Shown: one piece after another, positions 46,454 through 57,008 of the stretch
Numbering within the stretch: position 1 is the stretch's first letter
Layout: the number at the start of each line of letters is the position of its first letter
From: Mortierella alpina
Lineage: Eukaryota > Mortierellomycota > Mortierellomycetes > Mortierellales > Mortierellaceae
NCBI GenBank assembly: GCA_029449245.1
Contig: JANATF010000006.1
Span: forward strand, 1,426,001-1,490,000
DNA length: 64,000 bases
Reading direction: 5' to 3'
Made by a program: the position numbers and the translations under genes
The notes under the pieces: model-generated
Databases searched by the model: none
What the model saw: the letters and a program-made list of their open reading frames with translations, nothing else
Told to the model about the DNA's origin: nothing

Positions 46454-47692
46454 TTACTTTCTGTACCACATGGTCGTAACACGGCTCCTGCGCATCTTCT
46501 TCTGAAGCTGAAGCACTCCGTACAGCAATGCCTAAAATTCAATCATAAAAAGCGCACAAAGTCAGTTAGCCGTGCCCTCAAAAGCAACCACTGCAAAAGG
46601 AAGCAAAGATATCCCACACGCCTTTTCTGGAACTTCGTTTCGCAAATCGAAATCTTACCTCAGAAGTAGGTGGGCATCCAGGGACGTAGATATCAACGGG
46701 GACGATACGATCGCATCCACGCACGACCGAGTATGAGTAATGGTAGTATCCACCTCCGTTCGCGCACGATCCCATGGAGATCACCCAGCGAGGCTCTGGC
46801 ATCTGATCGTAAACCTTGCGCAGAGCAGGGGCCATCTTGTTGGTCAGCGTTCCAGCGACAATCATCACATCCGACTGACGAGGCGAGGCACGGAACACAA
46901 TTCCCAAGCGATCCTGATCATAACGTCCAGCTGCCATGTGCATCATCTCGACGGCACAGCATGCCAAACCGAATGTCATGGGCCAGATCGAGCCCTCACG
47001 ACCCCAGTTAATGATCTTGTCCACTGTCGAGAGAGCGTACTCTGTATGATAGAATCGAAAGGATGCAAAAAGTAGGATTCCAGACAGTTAGAAGATCGGA
47101 AGGGAAAGGAAGGTACAATCCTCGTCTTAAAATGCGTCCTGCGTCTGGAGCATGTCTTTGCTGGTAGAGTGTCCCAAGATGCTCCGATCATTGTCTCTAC
47201 GTACCGACAGCGTTGGAAGGCTGGTTGATAGGTCCAGGGTATGACTTTGCGACAGCTGTTGACATGGCGCGAGTCTGTACTGTGGTGTTGGCTACAAGTT
47301 GCATATTCAAATAGACACAAAGTTAATAAGAGCGACATTCCTTGACAAGAGATCATCGGCTTATTCAAGCTGCTGGCGACATTGCGATGATTAACGGACC
47401 TTGCTCCTCCTTCTCCGAAACCAAGCTAAAGTGGCGGATCTGTTGGGTAGCCATGGGCTTCAGGGCGCTGCGGGCAGCTATTTCATTGGGGCATACAATG
47501 CAGTGTTAGACAAGGGTGCTCTTGACGAAATCGTGAATTGACGAACCGAACGGAAATGTCCGAGATAAAAGCGCCTGCTGCTGTGTGGACCTCTGAAGCA
47601 GATTGCAAAGAGAGCGCACACACTAGTTGAGCTGACACGGATTTGGATGTGTTACCTGCGCCAGACATGCGCAATCCGATTGTGGAAAGCAT
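46454..47692 (-). CDS. NDUFS7: NADH:ubiquinone oxidoreductase 20-kDa subunit (NDUFS7/PSST)
   Basis: Minus-strand exons 47692-47656, 47477-47400, 47291-47205, 47041-46659 and 46531-46454 total 663 nt, or 220 residues. This nuclear-encoded mitochondrial subunit of complex I carries the terminal N2 [4Fe-4S] cluster beside the quinone site. The ligands are visible: adjacent cysteines in [26 protein letters not shown] and [14 protein letters not shown]. The presequence ([20 protein letters not shown] and on to about residue 60) is basic and hydroxylated as expected. Intron 2 uses the less usual donor GTCCGT; without this splice the frame stops shortly after, and with it the phase is maintained. 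It shares a 50-bp intergenic gap with a divergent small gene. Confidence 0.95.
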
Positions 47693-47742
47693 TTTTGGGT
47701 AGGGTGGAGAGTTGATGAGACGGAGCTGTGGCAGGGATGTGA
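47693..47742. promoter_or_regulatory. 50-bp bidirectional gap between start codons
   Basis: Only 50 bases separate the NDUFS7 start (47692, minus) from the start of the 96-residue gene (47743, plus). Both must use overlapping promoters or start transcription inside each other's coding region, so co-regulation is likely by inference. No TATA box is visible. Confidence 0.6.
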
Positions 47743-48248
47743 ATGGCGGGCGGATCTGCCAAAAATCCGAAGAAGCTCCGAGGCAAGGAAGTTTACGTCA
47801 CCGAAGACGAAGACAACTCGGCACACCAACTTAGCGCTGGGAGCAGAACGAGCAACTCGCTCCAAGATACTTTAAAAGTACGCCCCTCTTGCTTGCCTGT
47901 CTCTTTCTGTTACTGTTTTCGTGCACATGCCGATAATGTACACCCTACTTTGATACTCGATGCGTTCCCACGATAAAGTAATAAGCACAATGGCACAGAC
48001 CGTATCCTCCTTTGAACGTCAAGACGAAGCATGGTATGAGGAGCAAGGATGGCACTTTGACGAACACAACGACTTTGTCGATAAGAATGGTCAGTCAACA
48101 CATCACTGCTGCGACTTTTGGCGCCTGGCCAGCAAGCAGTTGTCACCCCTGCCTAACCCTTACGACAAACCCGTATATCGAAGGGAATCTCTACAATCAC
48201 GCTAGTGACAAGAAACATTACGAGTTCGTTCAATATATTATAGAATGA
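47743..48248 (+). CDS. Small 96-residue acidic protein of unknown function
   Basis: Exons 47743-47877, 47999-48089 and 48184-48248 join in consistent phase (0, then 1) and total 291 nt. The product starts MAGGSAKNPKKLRGKEVYV, has an acidic patch (TEDEDN), a serine-rich middle, and a Trp/Tyr/acid-rich end (EAWYEEQGWHFDEHNDFVDK, then NGNLYNHASDKKHYEFVQYI). The compact aromatic-acidic C-terminus suggests a conserved binding segment, but no family was recognised. Support for the model is the three-exon frame closure, normal acceptors and the start next to NDUFS7. The last intron has a GTCAGT donor and a CGAAG acceptor. Without that splice the frame continues to a stop at about 48205 with a different tail. 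Confidence 0.65.
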
Positions 48249-48513
48249 GGTCCTTCTACTGGACCAGAAAGTTAACCATTAGCCATTTCGTATCTTCAAG
48301 GCTGTCTTCTTTTCTCGGCACTTGACTCGAACAAGAAGAGGATCAGGATTCAGGGTTTGCGTTCCATCACTCCTCAGGTTCTCTATGAACTCAAAGAGTT
48401 TCCTAGCACGAAAGTCATGCTGAAGCTGCTCCTGATGTTCTTCCTCTGTGAAGAGCACGTTGCAAAGACACCGCAATAGTTTTCCTATCTTACTATCTTA
48501 AACATCGTACCTG
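48249..48513. other. Short intergenic stretch, no clear gene
   Basis: A 65-codon frame on the minus strand (48279-48476) with charged composition is present, but it has no family match and no exon partners. It may be a decayed fragment. Confidence 0.4.
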
Positions 48514-48832
48514 AAAGCTGACGGCTCTTGGCATCCCGGTCACCAAGATGGATGAGCACAAGACCAGCAGCGTGTGCCCTCGCTACGATGCTGCCATCAG
48601 GAAGGAGATGCGCAGTGTTACCTGCACGGCCTGCGATGTGCCGATGCACAGAGATAGCACGGGAGCGCACAATTTCGCTCGCATCGGCATGGCCCAGCTC
48701 CTCCTAAACCAAGGCCGGTGTCCCTCCAACGCCCCATCCAGGTCCAACCCGCAGCCCAGGCTAAAAAGGAGGATGAAGGAGACTTTGGTCTCGATTAAGC
48801 GACGTGAAGCGTCGCAACAATTTGTAGAATAA
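48514..48832 (+). pseudogene. Decayed Fanzor/TnpB-like C-terminal fragment
   Basis: The translation from 48514 starts KLTALGIPVTKMDEHKTSS, where the family has a hydrophobic strand followed by DEYRTS. It continues VCPRYDAAI, where the second zinc cysteine of the expected CPxC is Tyr. It then reads VTCTACDVPMHRDSTGAHNF, with an intact second CxxC and the RuvC-III region HRDxxGAxN, and ends LLLNQGRCPS as in Fanzor/TnpB C-termini. A stop codon lies immediately upstream in frame, so the catalytic N-terminal portion is missing. It differs clearly from the intact Fanzor at 2008-5533, so it comes from another lineage. Confidence 0.7.
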
Positions 48833-49373
48833 CGGGCGTCTTCCGGCCTTCGAGCTGGGGATGTCTCTACAGTAAGTGTACATCTTTTCACCTGCGAGAG
48901 CGACGAGCGAGTGTTGAGCGATCAGCGAGCGAGCGACCTTTGCTAACATTTATTCGCTCCCATCCCTACCGCAACTGATTGGTAGACTGATGTTTTCCGG
49001 GGAGCATGCTCCATGATCCACCCCTCATCGTCCTCAACACTGTCCATCAACGTGTCTATGTTGGATCAAATATAATCGGCAGACTGGATGAGGTTGGTTG
49101 AAAACGAGGTTAGGAGTAAGTGAGTGAAAGAAGGAAGCCACGAGGAGAATGGGCTGGGCTGGGTGAAGCACAGACTATTGCACAGAATACGATTGTGTCT
49201 CCTGAAAACGAAAGCGAACATCTTTCAAAGTCCACATTTGCGTTCGGACCACCAACCTTCATCACCTCATCACATTCACCACCAATCCTTATCTCACAGC
49301 CTCAATCAATTTGAGGTCATTTTTGACCGTGAAGATCTGTGGAAAGCAGAGTAATGTAAGAGCGCAACAACAG
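48833..49373. other. Intergenic region before the tandem duplication
   Basis: No gene is supported. Short frames are low in complexity (His/Ser-rich). The duplicated segment begins at about 49374. Confidence 0.5.
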
Positions 49374-49533
49374 CATAACGCAGTGGTCAGCTCAGTAATT
49401 TAGTAGTTGGCGCGTGTTCAGTAGGTATTTATTAGAACACAATCTAAAAGTTGATGTGGCCCTGCAGAAATACTTGAAGCAAGGAGCGCCAGCTGGATTG
49501 CTTGCTCAACAAAAAAAACGGTAGCTGTCCGGC

Positions 49534-49668
49534 TTAGAAACGCATTCCTTCGCCTTCCAAGATGTCTCCGTCATTGTCCTGGGGGGAGGCGGCGGTCAAC
49601 TGAAGAGACACGACGAGAATCGCAAAGGCGGCGAAGAAAATAGTGCGGGCGGACTTGGAGAACTGCAT
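49534..49668 (-). CDS. 44-residue secreted peptide precursor, copy 1
   Basis: A single-exon frame on the minus strand starts MQFSKSARTIFFAAF and has a strong signal peptide (basic n-region, then a hydrophobic core to LQLTAAS). The predicted mature end is PQDNDGDILEGEGMRF, about 16-17 residues, acidic with a terminal Met-Arg-Phe. A TATA box (CTATAAAAC, about 49736-49744) lies about 70 bases upstream of the start, a typical distance for a fungal promoter. The second copy at 51140-51274 preserves the mature part exactly. The function is unknown; a small effector, signal or cell-wall peptide are all possible. The frame is open upstream, but the ATG at 49668 is the one that gives a signal peptide. 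Confidence 0.65.
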   Translation of the reverse strand: MQFSKSARTIFFAAFAILVVSLQLTAASPQDNDGDILEGEGMRF

Positions 49669-49733
49669 GGTTGGAGACTTGGACTTGAAAGGCTTGTTGT
49701 TGATATTCTTGTCGAGACGAGAAAGCGACCCTC

Positions 49734-49744
49734 GTTTTATAGCA
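49734..49744 (-). promoter_or_regulatory. TATA box of peptide gene, copy 1
   Basis: CTATAAAAC on the minus strand, about 70 bases before the start codon. The second copy has CTATAAAAT at the matching place (about 51340-51350). Confidence 0.7.
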
Positions 49745-50300
49745 GTGGTTTGCGAAAATGAACATATCTCAAATGCTCTCACGGCCACCGACCGCATATG
49801 CCCACAGAAAGCTGAGACCAAGTGGGTGCAGCACCCTTCCTAATGGTATTACAAAACAGCGTAGACAGAAAAAGGTTCCTAGGCTCACTGAACATCTCCT
49901 TATTGAAGCATGTGCCACCTTAACAGCCATAAGGTTACTATGAGTACCACCCCAGTTTGGATTCAGGCTCCTGTCGAGACAGCTTCACAATGGGTCAAGA
50001 AATCGCGCCTCTGTAGCGGCCCGAGATATATACTTACAGACACCTATGATTAGTCTGGCCGCCAATCTTCGTGATTCACAAGCACTCCATTCTCTGGATG
50101 AACCATGAGCAAGCAACTAGTGGAAGACCTTCGCTATCTTTCTCGTTTATTCTTACCACTGTTCTGTATCACAACCCCTCGCACAACTCAGGCTGAATGC
50201 TGGCTACGACGCTTACGGTTCAGTTTGAGCTGACACAGCTGGTGCTAGGTTGAACTTTGCAGCAATGGTGTCGCAATCCAAAGATCAAGCACATGTTCGT

Positions 50301-50719
50301 CGACGGAGCTACAAATGTAAGGCTTTCCACCTGGTTCCAATGACGAAGACTGGATAAAGAGGACGTGAATCAAGGTCTGAGGTCCAGGCTTTTGAAACCA
50401 TGGTGACAAGCTATTGTAACGCAGCGTACTGGGGACCGCGGAGACCGCGGGATAGTATCTGAAGCCAACACAAAGTTAACTCATGTCCACATGTGACCGC
50501 TTCAAGCACTGCGAGCCGAGGTTGACGCTTGCGGTACGCGCGTTTCTAACCGAGATTACATTCACAAGTTGCATCTGGACTAAACGAATCTCCTCTCTCC
50601 TGAAATACAGAGAACACAAGCTCAGCACTGAAGCGATCGCCTTTATTCCTAAAGCCGCAAACGATATAGACGCTAACAAATTTCAATCAAGATGCCTCCT
50701 TCATGGGCGCGCTTTTTGA
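50301..50719. other. Unique sequence between duplicated segments
   Basis: No gene is seen. It separates copy 1 of the peptide segment from the FANCB-like relic. Confidence 0.5.
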
Positions 50720-50935
50720 ACGGCATTGATAGACCGGGAGTGCCTAGTGTTACTGCGGGACGACATGGTTCATTTGCGCTCCGAGGAAAGATCCGCATTT
50801 GGCGACTTAACGAGCGCACAACGGTAGTCATCGCTGAGGGGACGGAATGGGGTGTGGATGATGCGTGAATAGTTAGTATCTTCACGCACATAGAGACCGT
50901 GGACGTTCAGTCTGCGCAGAGATGCTATTTTCTCG
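50720..50935 (+). pseudogene. Relic of the last exon of the FANCB-like gene
   Basis: The sequence aligns to exon 6 of the FANCB-like gene (35831-36102) at roughly 65-70% identity by eye. Shared words include CGGGAGYGCCT, GAGGAARGATCC, GTCATYGCTGAG and GTGGATGATGC/ATGGATGATGC. In translation LRSEERSAFGDL matches LRSEEGSTFGSL, and VIAEGTEWGVDDA matches VIAEDYDRGMDDA. The relic has a one-base deletion (frameshift at CAACGGTAGTC) and the conserved Trp after DDA is a TGA stop. It has no start or upstream exons. Confidence 0.75.
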
Positions 50936-50971
50936 CTTGTCAATGAAACAATTTTTTACACAAAGAGATAA

Positions 50972-51893
50972 GCATTACGCGGTGGTCAATTTAGAGATTC
51001 GATAGTTGGCGCGTGTTCAGTAGGTATTTATTGGACTAGAAACACAATCTAAATGTTGATGTGGCCCTGCAGAAATACTTGAAGCAAGGAGCGCCAGCTG
51101 GATTGCTTGCTCAACAAAAAAAAACGGTAGCTGTCCGGCTTAGAAACGCATTCCTTCGCCTTCCAAGATGTCTCCGTCATTGTCCTGGGGGGAGGCGGCG
51201 GTCAACTGAAGAGACACGACGAGAATAGCAAAGGCGGCGAAGAAAATAGTGCGGGTGGACTTGGAGAACTGCATGGTTGGAGACTTGGACTTGAAAGGCT
51301 TGTTGTTGATATTCTTGTCGAGACGAGAAAGCGACCCTCATTTTATAGGAGTGGTTTGCGAAAATGAACATATCTCAAATGCTCTCATGGCCACCGACCG
51401 CATATGCCCACAGAAAGCTGAGACCAAGTGGGTACAGCACCCTTCCTAATGGTATTACAAAACAGCGTAGAAAGCAAAAGGTTCCTAGGCTCACTGAACA
51501 TTTCCTTCCTGAAGCATGCGCCACCGTAACGGCCATAAAGTTGCTATGAGTATCAACCCAGTTTGGATTCAGGCTCCTGTCGAGACAGCTTCACAATGGG
51601 TCAAGAACTCGCGGCCCGAGATGTATACTTGCAACACCTATGATTAGTCTGGCCGCCAATCTTCGTGATTCACAAGCACTCCATTCCCTGGATGAGCCAT
51701 GAGCAAGCAACTAGCGGGAAACCTTTGCTATTATTTCTCGCTTAAACCTACCACTGTTCTGTATCACAATCCCTCACACGACTCAGGCTGAACGCTGGTT
51801 ATGACGCTGACGGTTCAGTTTGACACAGCTGGCGCTAGGTTGAGCTTTGCAGCGACGTAGTCGAATATCCAAAGATCAAGCACATGCTCACAT
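50972..51893. repeat. Tandem duplicated segment, copy 2
   Basis: Direct-repeat partner of 49374-50300. It carries the second copy of the peptide gene and its TATA box. Small indels and substitutions accumulate away from the gene (for example about a dozen bases missing after GGTCAAGAA compared with copy 1). Confidence 0.9.
51140..51274 (-). CDS. 44-residue secreted peptide precursor, copy 2
   Basis: Same frame and length as copy 1. Two base differences were seen in the coding region: one synonymous (GCG/GCT) and one changing Ala to Thr in the signal peptide (SKSTRT against SKSART). The mature PQDNDGDILEGEGMRF is identical, while the flanks have diverged more, which suggests purifying selection on the peptide or recent gene conversion. 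Confidence 0.65.
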   Translation of the reverse strand: MQFSKSTRTIFFAAFAILVVSLQLTAASPQDNDGDILEGEGMRF

Positions 51894-52358
51894 GTCCTAC
51901 AGTTCAAGACTGGATAAAGCAAGCTGTGAGGTCAAGGCTTGCGAAACCAAGAACACAGCGTCAACAAATTATAGCAAGGGACCGACCTGACTAGCCTGGT
52001 TAGAAGGGAGAGCTACTAGCCGGCATCAGAGTAGATAGACACGTGGCATATCGTCCCTGACACTAACGCGAGATCATCGCGCGCTACAGAAGCATACCGT
52101 GCCCGCCGATGCTGGCCACGGCTGGAGCGGACTCGTTGACTGCAGGTTGTCGTCAAAACCATTTCATCATCGCTTTCACCTCCAACGAAGCTGCTTGTCA
52201 TTGACCTGGATTATTAGCTGAGCATCAGGCACTTTGCAGTGCTGTTCGAATGGAACGTCGAGTAGGGTTATCCATACACTTGTCTTTGGTACGATTTGAG
52301 GCACACGAAGACAAAAAAGTTTTTAAAAGAAATCAATGCTAAGTAATATAACGACTGC
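51894..52358. other. Intergenic region downstream of ATP-citrate lyase
   Basis: No gene was recognised. The last part is the 3' flank of the minus-strand ATP-citrate lyase gene. Confidence 0.5.
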
Positions 52359-55300
52359 TTAAGCAGCCTTCTTGTTGATGGAGTCCAGCGAGGCAACTGT
52401 CCGTCCGAGCTCGTTGCCAGGAGTCAGGTATGAGATATCATCCCAAGGGTGTCTGTACAATCCCTGCTTCAGCCTCTTCTGGTCCAAGAAATGTCCAATA
52501 AATCCAATCGTCCGTCCCAGGACAAAGAGACCATTCAACGTTCCAATCTTGATGTACTCTTCTGCTTCTTCACGCGTGAACGCCCCCGAGTTTCTCAGCA
52601 AGTCCACAAACAGGATACCAATGGCTCCATCCACGTTCAGAATCAAGTTGTCCTTCTTCGAGGTGGTAATGGTCTCCACAGCTAGGGCATAGTCCAGCAC
52701 GGGCGTGGCAGGGAAATGTGCCTTGGCGTAGTTCTTGATAATCTCCACGCGCAAATCAGGGTTCGTGCGTGATTTGATCTTGTGGCCGATACCCAAGATC
52801 AGCTTGTTCTGCTTTCTCATCGACGACACAAACTCGCGGGGCGAGAGCGACTTGTCATATGCAGACGAGAATTGTTCAGCGGCTCCGTCCAATGCGCCTC
52901 CGAAACGGTCTCCGATCGTCAACAGACCCGCGCATAGAGATGAAACAAGATCCTTGCCAGCGCGAGCGGTCACAATTGTGTTGTGAGCACCTGAGACGGC
53001 GGGGCCGTGATCAGCAGTGAGCATGAGGACCATCTCGATAAACTTGCAGGCATAGTCAGGCAGACGGCGCTTGAACCAGAGCAACGAGAGGACACCTCCG
53101 ATGCCAATGTCCTCCTTGAACACATCCGAGATGCGCATGCCAGCATAGAGCAGTTCCTGGCCACGGTCATCACAGATAGTCGACACAAACGAGGCTGGCT
53201 TGCGGACAAGTCCCAACTCTTGAGCCCAAGAGTAATCAATTGGGATCTTGGGCGTCTCGGGCTCTGGGCGGACGGTGACGACGCCCTTCTTGACAAGGGC
53301 CTGGTAGGTCTGGCTCAGAACCAGGGGAAGCATTTCAAAGGTCTCTGGAACAATCACACCGGCAGCACGAAGGGCGCGGTTCTTGGCATCAGCAGTCTCA
53401 AGATCTGACTGTGCAAGGGCACCTGCGTGTCCAAATTGGACCTCGGTGGCAAACATCTTGGCGCAGGTACCAATGCACCAGGCAATGACGGGCTTGCGGA
53501 TGGTTCCGTTCTTGATCGCTTCACAGACTTTGTACTCTTCGACACCTCCGACCTCGCCCAACAAGACAAGCATCTTGCACCCGGGATCCTTCTCGTAGCG
53601 AAGCAAGTGGTCGATAAAGGTCGAACCGGGGTAACGGTCCCCTCCAATGGCGACTCCCTCGTAGACACCATCGGTGGTACGAGAGATAATGTTGTTCAAC
53701 TCGTTGGACATGCCTCCAGACTTGGACACATACGCCACGGATCCTGCGCGGTAAAGCTTTGAGGACACAATATTGTCCATCATTCCTCCAGTGTTTCCAA
53801 TCTTGAAGCAGCCAGGTTTGATGCCTCCGACGGTGGCAGGTCCAATCACCAAAACATTACGTTCCTTAGCCTCCCACAAGATTTGACGAGCACGGCGCTC
53901 TGGCACACCCTCGGCAATGATGGAAATGGTGCGGATCTGCTTCGAGTGCTTAAAGATCTCGCGGGTCGAGTCGTAGACGGAACGGCAAGAGGCAAAGTTC
54001 ACGACAGTGTCAACCTCGGGGTATTTGGCAACAGCCTCATCCAAGGAAGTAAAGACAGGCAGGAGTGTCTCCTTGGTGCCCCAATAGAATTTTTGGACAT
54101 GGGCGCCTCCAAAGGGGTAGACCATGGCAGCAACCGAGGGCATCTCACGCTTGCAGATAAAATCAAAATCAAGCATTCCCTGGACAGCGCGGGGCTGCAT
54201 GCCGTAAATGAAAGAGCGCGTGTGAGCCGTGAAGGGCGTGTTCTCGTCGTGGTTGGACTCTGAAGCCTCGGCATTCTGGTCCTGGAAGTAAGTCATCCTG
54301 TCCTCCAATGGTGGTGGTGAAGAAGCACGCGAACCAGCGTTGTGGGGAGTATTGTTGCCCAACAGCTGGTCCTGGAGCAGATTTCCAGACGACAAGGGGG
54401 TGCTGGGCGTGGCAGCACCAGACTGGTTCAGTCCAGAAAGTTTTCCAGTCAAGGCCAAGGGCACAATCTCGGTGATATGGGTCTCAGGACCAAAGACTTG
54501 AATTTCAACTCCCAAAGTCTCACCCAGCTGGCGCATAGAGCGAAGACCCTCCTGATAGTTGGGGCCTCCGCGGCGGACGAAAATGCGAACTTTGTGGGCA
54601 ATCAGAGGCTGCTTGAACTCAGTCAAGGCACGGACAATACCCTTAAAGGTCGAGGCCACATTTGTAAAGTTGGCGATACCACCTCCAATGATAAGAACCT
54701 TGCCGAGAGGGTGGGGGACGGCAGATCGAGTCATCAAGTCGAGGATCGTCTTTGCATATTCATAGGTCTGGGTCTCGGTGGGTGCTCCAGAGTACTCTCC
54801 ATAGTTGGCAAGCTCACTGGCTTGTCCCAAGGCAGCAATAGCATCGCTATGTAAGGCATGGATATGGTGAGAAAAAAAATGAGGTATGCAGATATGCACA
54901 ACACGATCGAGTTCAACGGGACCACAATCGGTAGAACATGCACTCTACCTGTACACAACCGAGGCTCCACCGCCGGCGACCATAGTCCAGATGCGACCAT
55001 CCTTGTTCAGAATTGTCAACTTGAGCGAGGCGCCGGTCTTGGAATCCAACTCCTGAACATATGCTTCCTCCTTGGTCAACTCACGACCAAATGGAGCAGG
55101 GAAATCCATGGGTGGTCCAGCATCCACGCCCTGGGAAGTAACAGAAACCAGTCCGATGTTCTGAGGAGCCCTGGCAAAAGCCCACTTGGGCCCAGCCTCG
55201 AACTCTGCAGTCTGATCGACCTTGGCCGCAAGATCCAAGTAGTAGACCTGGGCTGGGTGTTCGGGGGTAGGGTCGAGGACGACCAAAGGGTTGATTTCGA

Positions 55301-56107
55301 GGTAGGTGAAGTGGAGATCAACGTAAACGGCGTAAAGGCGGGTTATGAAATCGACAAGCACATCGTGCTTCGAGTCAGGGACGTGTGTGAGCAGCGCAGT
55401 CTGAATGGCAGCGGTGGTGGGGAAGGTGTCACCGACTTTGACCTGGAGCTTCAGAGCCTTGGCGTCGACGTCGCCAACCTCAATGCCTCCTTCATGCGTG
55501 AAGAGAATGTTATCGCCATCGCGGTCAGAGTTAATGCAGATGTAGTATTCCGTGTTGGCTGGGTGAGGGATGAAAGGCTCGACCAAGAACGTCTTAAGCA
55601 CACCCGCGACAGAATCAACCTAACGTTCAACCAAAAGGAAGAAAAAACAACTGTGTGAGAGAAATCATACAGAAAAGGGGTTTCCTCGGCCCAACAAGCA
55701 ACAACATCCGTGGCAGGTCAACCAAGGGAACATCTCCTTACAACGACATCCTTGCCAGCGTGTGCTGTGATCCAGGTCCTGACCTCTGCCCAGTCCGCGT
55801 TCAATAGCAGCAAGCCGCTCTTGCCACGGCGCTTGATCAACTGATCTGGCTTGGCCACGAGCTTGGCGGTCAAGAGCCAGGGATGGGTCTGCTCCAGGTT
55901 GTCGAGCAAGGACTGGACGTGCTGGTTAAAGACCGTCTTGTCCGTGTTCAACACTGCAGTATCAATGCCGATGTGGGCTAAGCGCGTTGCTGGCTGGACA
56001 AACTTGGTTCCTGTGGCAGAGATACTGGTTGCTGGGATGGGCGTGCGGAGGAGCCAGTGTGCCAACAGCAGCTTTCCATCGTACTCACGAACAGCTTTGG
56101 CAGACAT
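52359..56107 (-). CDS. ACLY: ATP-citrate lyase (fused single-chain form)
   Basis: Minus-strand exons 56107-55742, 55619-54949 and 54846-52359 total 3,525 nt and 1,174 residues (animal ACLY about 1,100). The cytosolic enzyme makes acetyl-CoA and oxaloacetate from citrate, ATP and CoA, the main source of acetyl-CoA for lipid synthesis. Domain order: ATP-grasp and CoA-ligase-beta part ([43 protein letters not shown]), then CoA-binding and ligase-alpha part with the phosphohistidine segment [11 protein letters not shown], then the citrate-synthase-like domain ([54 protein letters not shown]). A Ser/Pro-rich linker ([11 protein letters not shown]...) sits between the halves, where mammalian ACLY carries regulatory phosphosites. 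Ascomycetes usually split this enzyme into two genes, so the fused gene fits an early-diverging or basidiomycete fungus. Confidence 0.97.
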
Positions 56108-57008
56108 GGTGACGGGGCGAGAGAGAGAGACGAGAGAAGGACAAGGACGACGGGCGAGCAGGAGAGGGTCTATCTTTTGTATTCGTTTCTGGACACAGGA
56201 CACAGGGCACAAGGTTAATATGCGAGCCAGGCGCAAATTGTGGGGATCAGCACGCGAGTGTGCATCTGGAGCGATGCCAGTGGTGAATTCGTCCAAATTG
56301 TCGCCGTGGGGTCATTGGAATCGGATAGAATAATTAACCGTGGTGGGCGGACTGCAACGCTCGCCGCGGGTGGGACCGGGACCCTGGGTCAAGGCCATTC
56401 ATGGACGAAAACCTATTTTAGCCAGCAATGGTGCCCCACTCCCAAGTGCGGGTTCTGCATCGAGCCCTCACCATGTTGCTAATGCTGTCGCGGCACGCCA
56501 TGCAGCGCACATGAGCAAAAAGCAGGAATTCCCACGACTACGCAAAGCAAAAAGGCCCCTTGGCTCAGAGAGAGTGGCCCAGAGAGAGGGTGAAGGAGAG
56601 GGACAAAAACCGTCGAGAGAAGGAGCACAGGCTGCCGTTCGCTCGTTTTGTTTCCACCCAGCACACACCAGTGCGCCTCAGGGCACCGCTGCGTCGCTTC
56701 CTCGCCGTGCTCAGCGGTGGGCATGGCCTACCTTTTCTATGTCCGTCAGAGCAAAGAGCCGCGTGTGTCTGCTGAAAAAGAGAAAAGAAAGAATGAAGAA
56801 GAAGAATAGGGCGTCCACGTTGGCTGGAAAAGGCGTTCAAGTCTTTGCTCCTTCCTCAACGGGACAGCGATGAATCACCGCCGTCCACTGCTGCAAAATA
56901 AGGTTTGGCCAGCCTTAAGGGTCGACACAATGGGCAATGGGCAGTGAGACCGATTGGACAGCTTCTTTAAATACCGTGCCTGTGTTTATTGCAGCGTGCG
57001 ACATCCTG
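56108..57008. promoter_or_regulatory. Upstream region of ATP-citrate lyase
   Basis: About 900 bp between ATP-citrate lyase and the 3' end of the SIR2 gene. It includes the CT-rich leader just upstream of the lyase start (about 56110-56170 on the minus strand) and otherwise no recognisable gene. Confidence 0.5.

Larger units (their letters stand above)
49374..50300. repeat. Tandem duplicated segment, copy 1
   Basis: This is homologous over its whole length to 50972-51893, in direct orientation, offset about 1,605 bp near its start. Similarity is highest across the peptide gene and its promoter and lower towards the outer part, where small indels occur. It begins near AACGCAGTGGTCA and ends near CCAAAGATCAAGCACATG. 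Confidence 0.9.

Noticed and set aside
48279-48476. 65-residue charged frame on the minus strand beside the Fanzor relic
   Set aside because: Not recognisably part of a Fanzor and on the opposite strand; no other support.
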